From positions 1 to 60,378 of the forward strand of contig NZ_BPQE01000036.1 of NCBI RefSeq assembly GCF_022179085.1: a stretch of 60,378 nucleotides of DNA, in the 5' to 3' direction. Both the position numbers and the translations under genes were made by a program. How positions within the stretch are numbered: position 1 is the first letter of the stretch; each line of letters starts with the position of its first letter. The notes beneath the pieces were generated by a model. It was given only the letters and a program-made list of their open reading frames with translations. It was not told the origin of the DNA and did not search any database. The DNA is from Methylobacterium aerolatum (GTDB lineage: Bacteria > Pseudomonadota > Alphaproteobacteria > Rhizobiales > Beijerinckiaceae). This document shows positions 59,566 to 60,378 of the stretch, in pieces.

Positions 59566-59893
59566 CGACCCCCCCTGCAGGAGCCGACGACTCCCCAGGT
59601 CGCTGATCCGGGTCACACTGCCTGCCCTTGGGGCAATACGGTGCGTACCGATCACACACCTCGACGAACTTGCCCTGGTACGTGAAGCCTCCTCCGGCAG
59701 AAATACCGCCCGGAGCGATCGCCGAGGGCACCAGGGACGTCCGATATTCCTGATGCGAGTCGGCGCATCGCCATCGCCACCATCCGGTCTTGGGATCTGG
59801 CTTCCCCTCGCACGCCGTCAGCGCAAGCAAACCGCACGCAAGCGGAAGCGCGCGACGGTGTCGGCGGAGCGCATATTCTTCATCGACCGGCAT
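59555..59893 (-). CDS. Small lipoprotein, hypothetical
   Basis: A 112-residue protein with a lipoprotein signal (ALPLACGLLALTAC, lipid-modified Cys expected at the end of LTAC) and a Trp/Cys-rich mature part (TGWWRWRCADSHQEYRTS, YQGKFVEVCDRYAPYCPKGRQC). The ATG has GGAGG. It overlaps the excisionase-like gene by 11 bp and belongs to the same integrated element; such lipoproteins occur in prophage remnants of this group. Confidence 0.6.
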   Translation of the reverse strand: MPVDEEYALRRHRRALPLACGLLALTACEGKPDPKTGWWRWRCADSHQEYRTSLVPSAIAPGGISAGGGFTYQGKFVEVCDRYAPYCPKGRQCDPDQRPGESSAPAGGVDAP

Positions 59894-60057
59894 CAGAAAT
59901 CCTCCGGCGCGACCTGGCAGCAAACGATCCCGCGCGAGCGCCACATGGCCACCATGCTCACCCGATCTTCGAAAACTAGGGTGTGAACCGAACCAAGGTG
60001 TTGCGGGAGTTCTAGTTTTATGATTCTGAGCCGCCGTTGGTAGCTTGGAGGCGACGA

Positions 60058-60378
60058 TGGCGGACCTGTTCTGGCTCTCGGACGCGCAGTGGGCGGTGAT
60101 CGAACCGTTCATGCCCAAGGACCAGCCTGGACCCGAGCGCAAGGACGATCGGCAGGTCATCTCGCTGCGCGGTCCTTCGGTTCGGGCATCCTGCACATGC
60201 TCACCTCGGGCTGCCGCTGGCGCGATTGCCCGGCCGCGTATGGCAAGCGCACGACCGTCTACAATCGGTTCAACAGGTGGTCCCGCCGCGGCTTCTGGCG
60301 CGCGATGCTGGCCGCCCTCGCCAAGGCCGGATGGACGGGCGACGCCGCGGCCATCGGCAGCACCTACGTTCGAGCCCA
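60058..60378 (+). pseudogene. IS5-family transposase, frameshifted and cut by the window end
   Basis: Starts MADLFWLSDAQWAVIEPFMP, then KDQPGPERKDDRQVIS, the usual N-terminus of IS5/IS427-type transposases. It resumes in another frame as GILHMLTSGCRWRDCPAAYG and KRTTVYNRFNRWSRRGFWRAM. An extra 20 bp (CTGCGCGGTCCTTCGGTTCG) between the two parts breaks the frame. The gene runs off the window, so the rest is unseen. Confidence 0.8.

Overview
The window looks like the chromosome of a Methylobacterium/Methylorubrum-type alphaproteobacterium. This rests on very high GC, many GTG starts with strong GGAG ribosome sites, an imuA-imuB-dnaE2 mutasome cassette behind a GTTC-N7-GTTC SOS box, a GCG_CRPN-type secreted peptide, and short palindromic repeats typical of these genomes. 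No rRNA gene or CRISPR array was seen. The only tRNA sequence is a truncated 5' half.

Layout. (1) 0.2-2.1 kb: chromosomal yeiH-type transporter and a gpmA-like mutase. (2) 2.4-13.1 kb: an accessory block read entirely on the minus strand apart from one doubtful short ORF. Its genes encode an ArsR-type regulator, a DEDDy exonuclease, two degenerate ParA/MinD-like proteins, a soluble FtsH-like AAA protease, a Lon-type AAA ATPase without protease, and two metallophosphoesterases, one apparently active and one stripped of its metal ligands. (3) 13.9-21.7 kb: divergent plus-strand genes for a small helical/wHTH protein, a stand-alone protein homologous to the DNA-binding half of TnsB, and a translationally coupled tnsA-tnsB-tnsC-tniQ operon of a Tn7-like transposon, with candidate end repeats after tniQ. 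The block in (2) is probably its cargo or a co-resident island, but the far end could not be located.

(4) 21.9-29.6 kb: a six-gene, overlapping minus-strand operon for an amino-acid carrier-protein pathway (carrier protein, acyl-CoA dehydrogenase-like enzyme, class II aaRS-like amino acid:[carrier protein] ligase, DUF1839, GH2 glycosidase, tandem alpha/beta hydrolase). (5) 29.9-35.8 kb: SOS-controlled imuA-imuB-dnaE2. Both polymerase genes carry in-frame insertions that resemble genomic repeats. (6) 36-50 kb: mostly housekeeping or regulatory genes (receiver, WD40, DJ-1/PfpI, hspQ, IalB-like, ANL-like, pseudo-receiver, UbiH-type monooxygenase, diguanylate cyclase, recG, DUF502). (7) 50-54.3 kb: a TonB siderophore receptor, a convergent PepSY membrane protein and the GCG_CRPN peptide. 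(8) 54.3-60.4 kb: a decayed mobile zone with two inverted ISL3 transposase relics around a PACE exporter/LysR pair, an adhesin relic, an AT-rich island, a truncated CAU-anticodon tRNA, an integrase broken by a stop codon just before its catalytic tyrosine, its accessory genes, and a frameshifted IS5-type transposase running off the window.

Best candidate for an undescribed system: the 3.3-13.1 kb AAA-protease/pseudo-phosphoesterase/ParA-like cluster next to the Tn7-like machinery, together with the extra TnsB-like DNA-binding protein. All functions beyond family assignment are inference from sequence.
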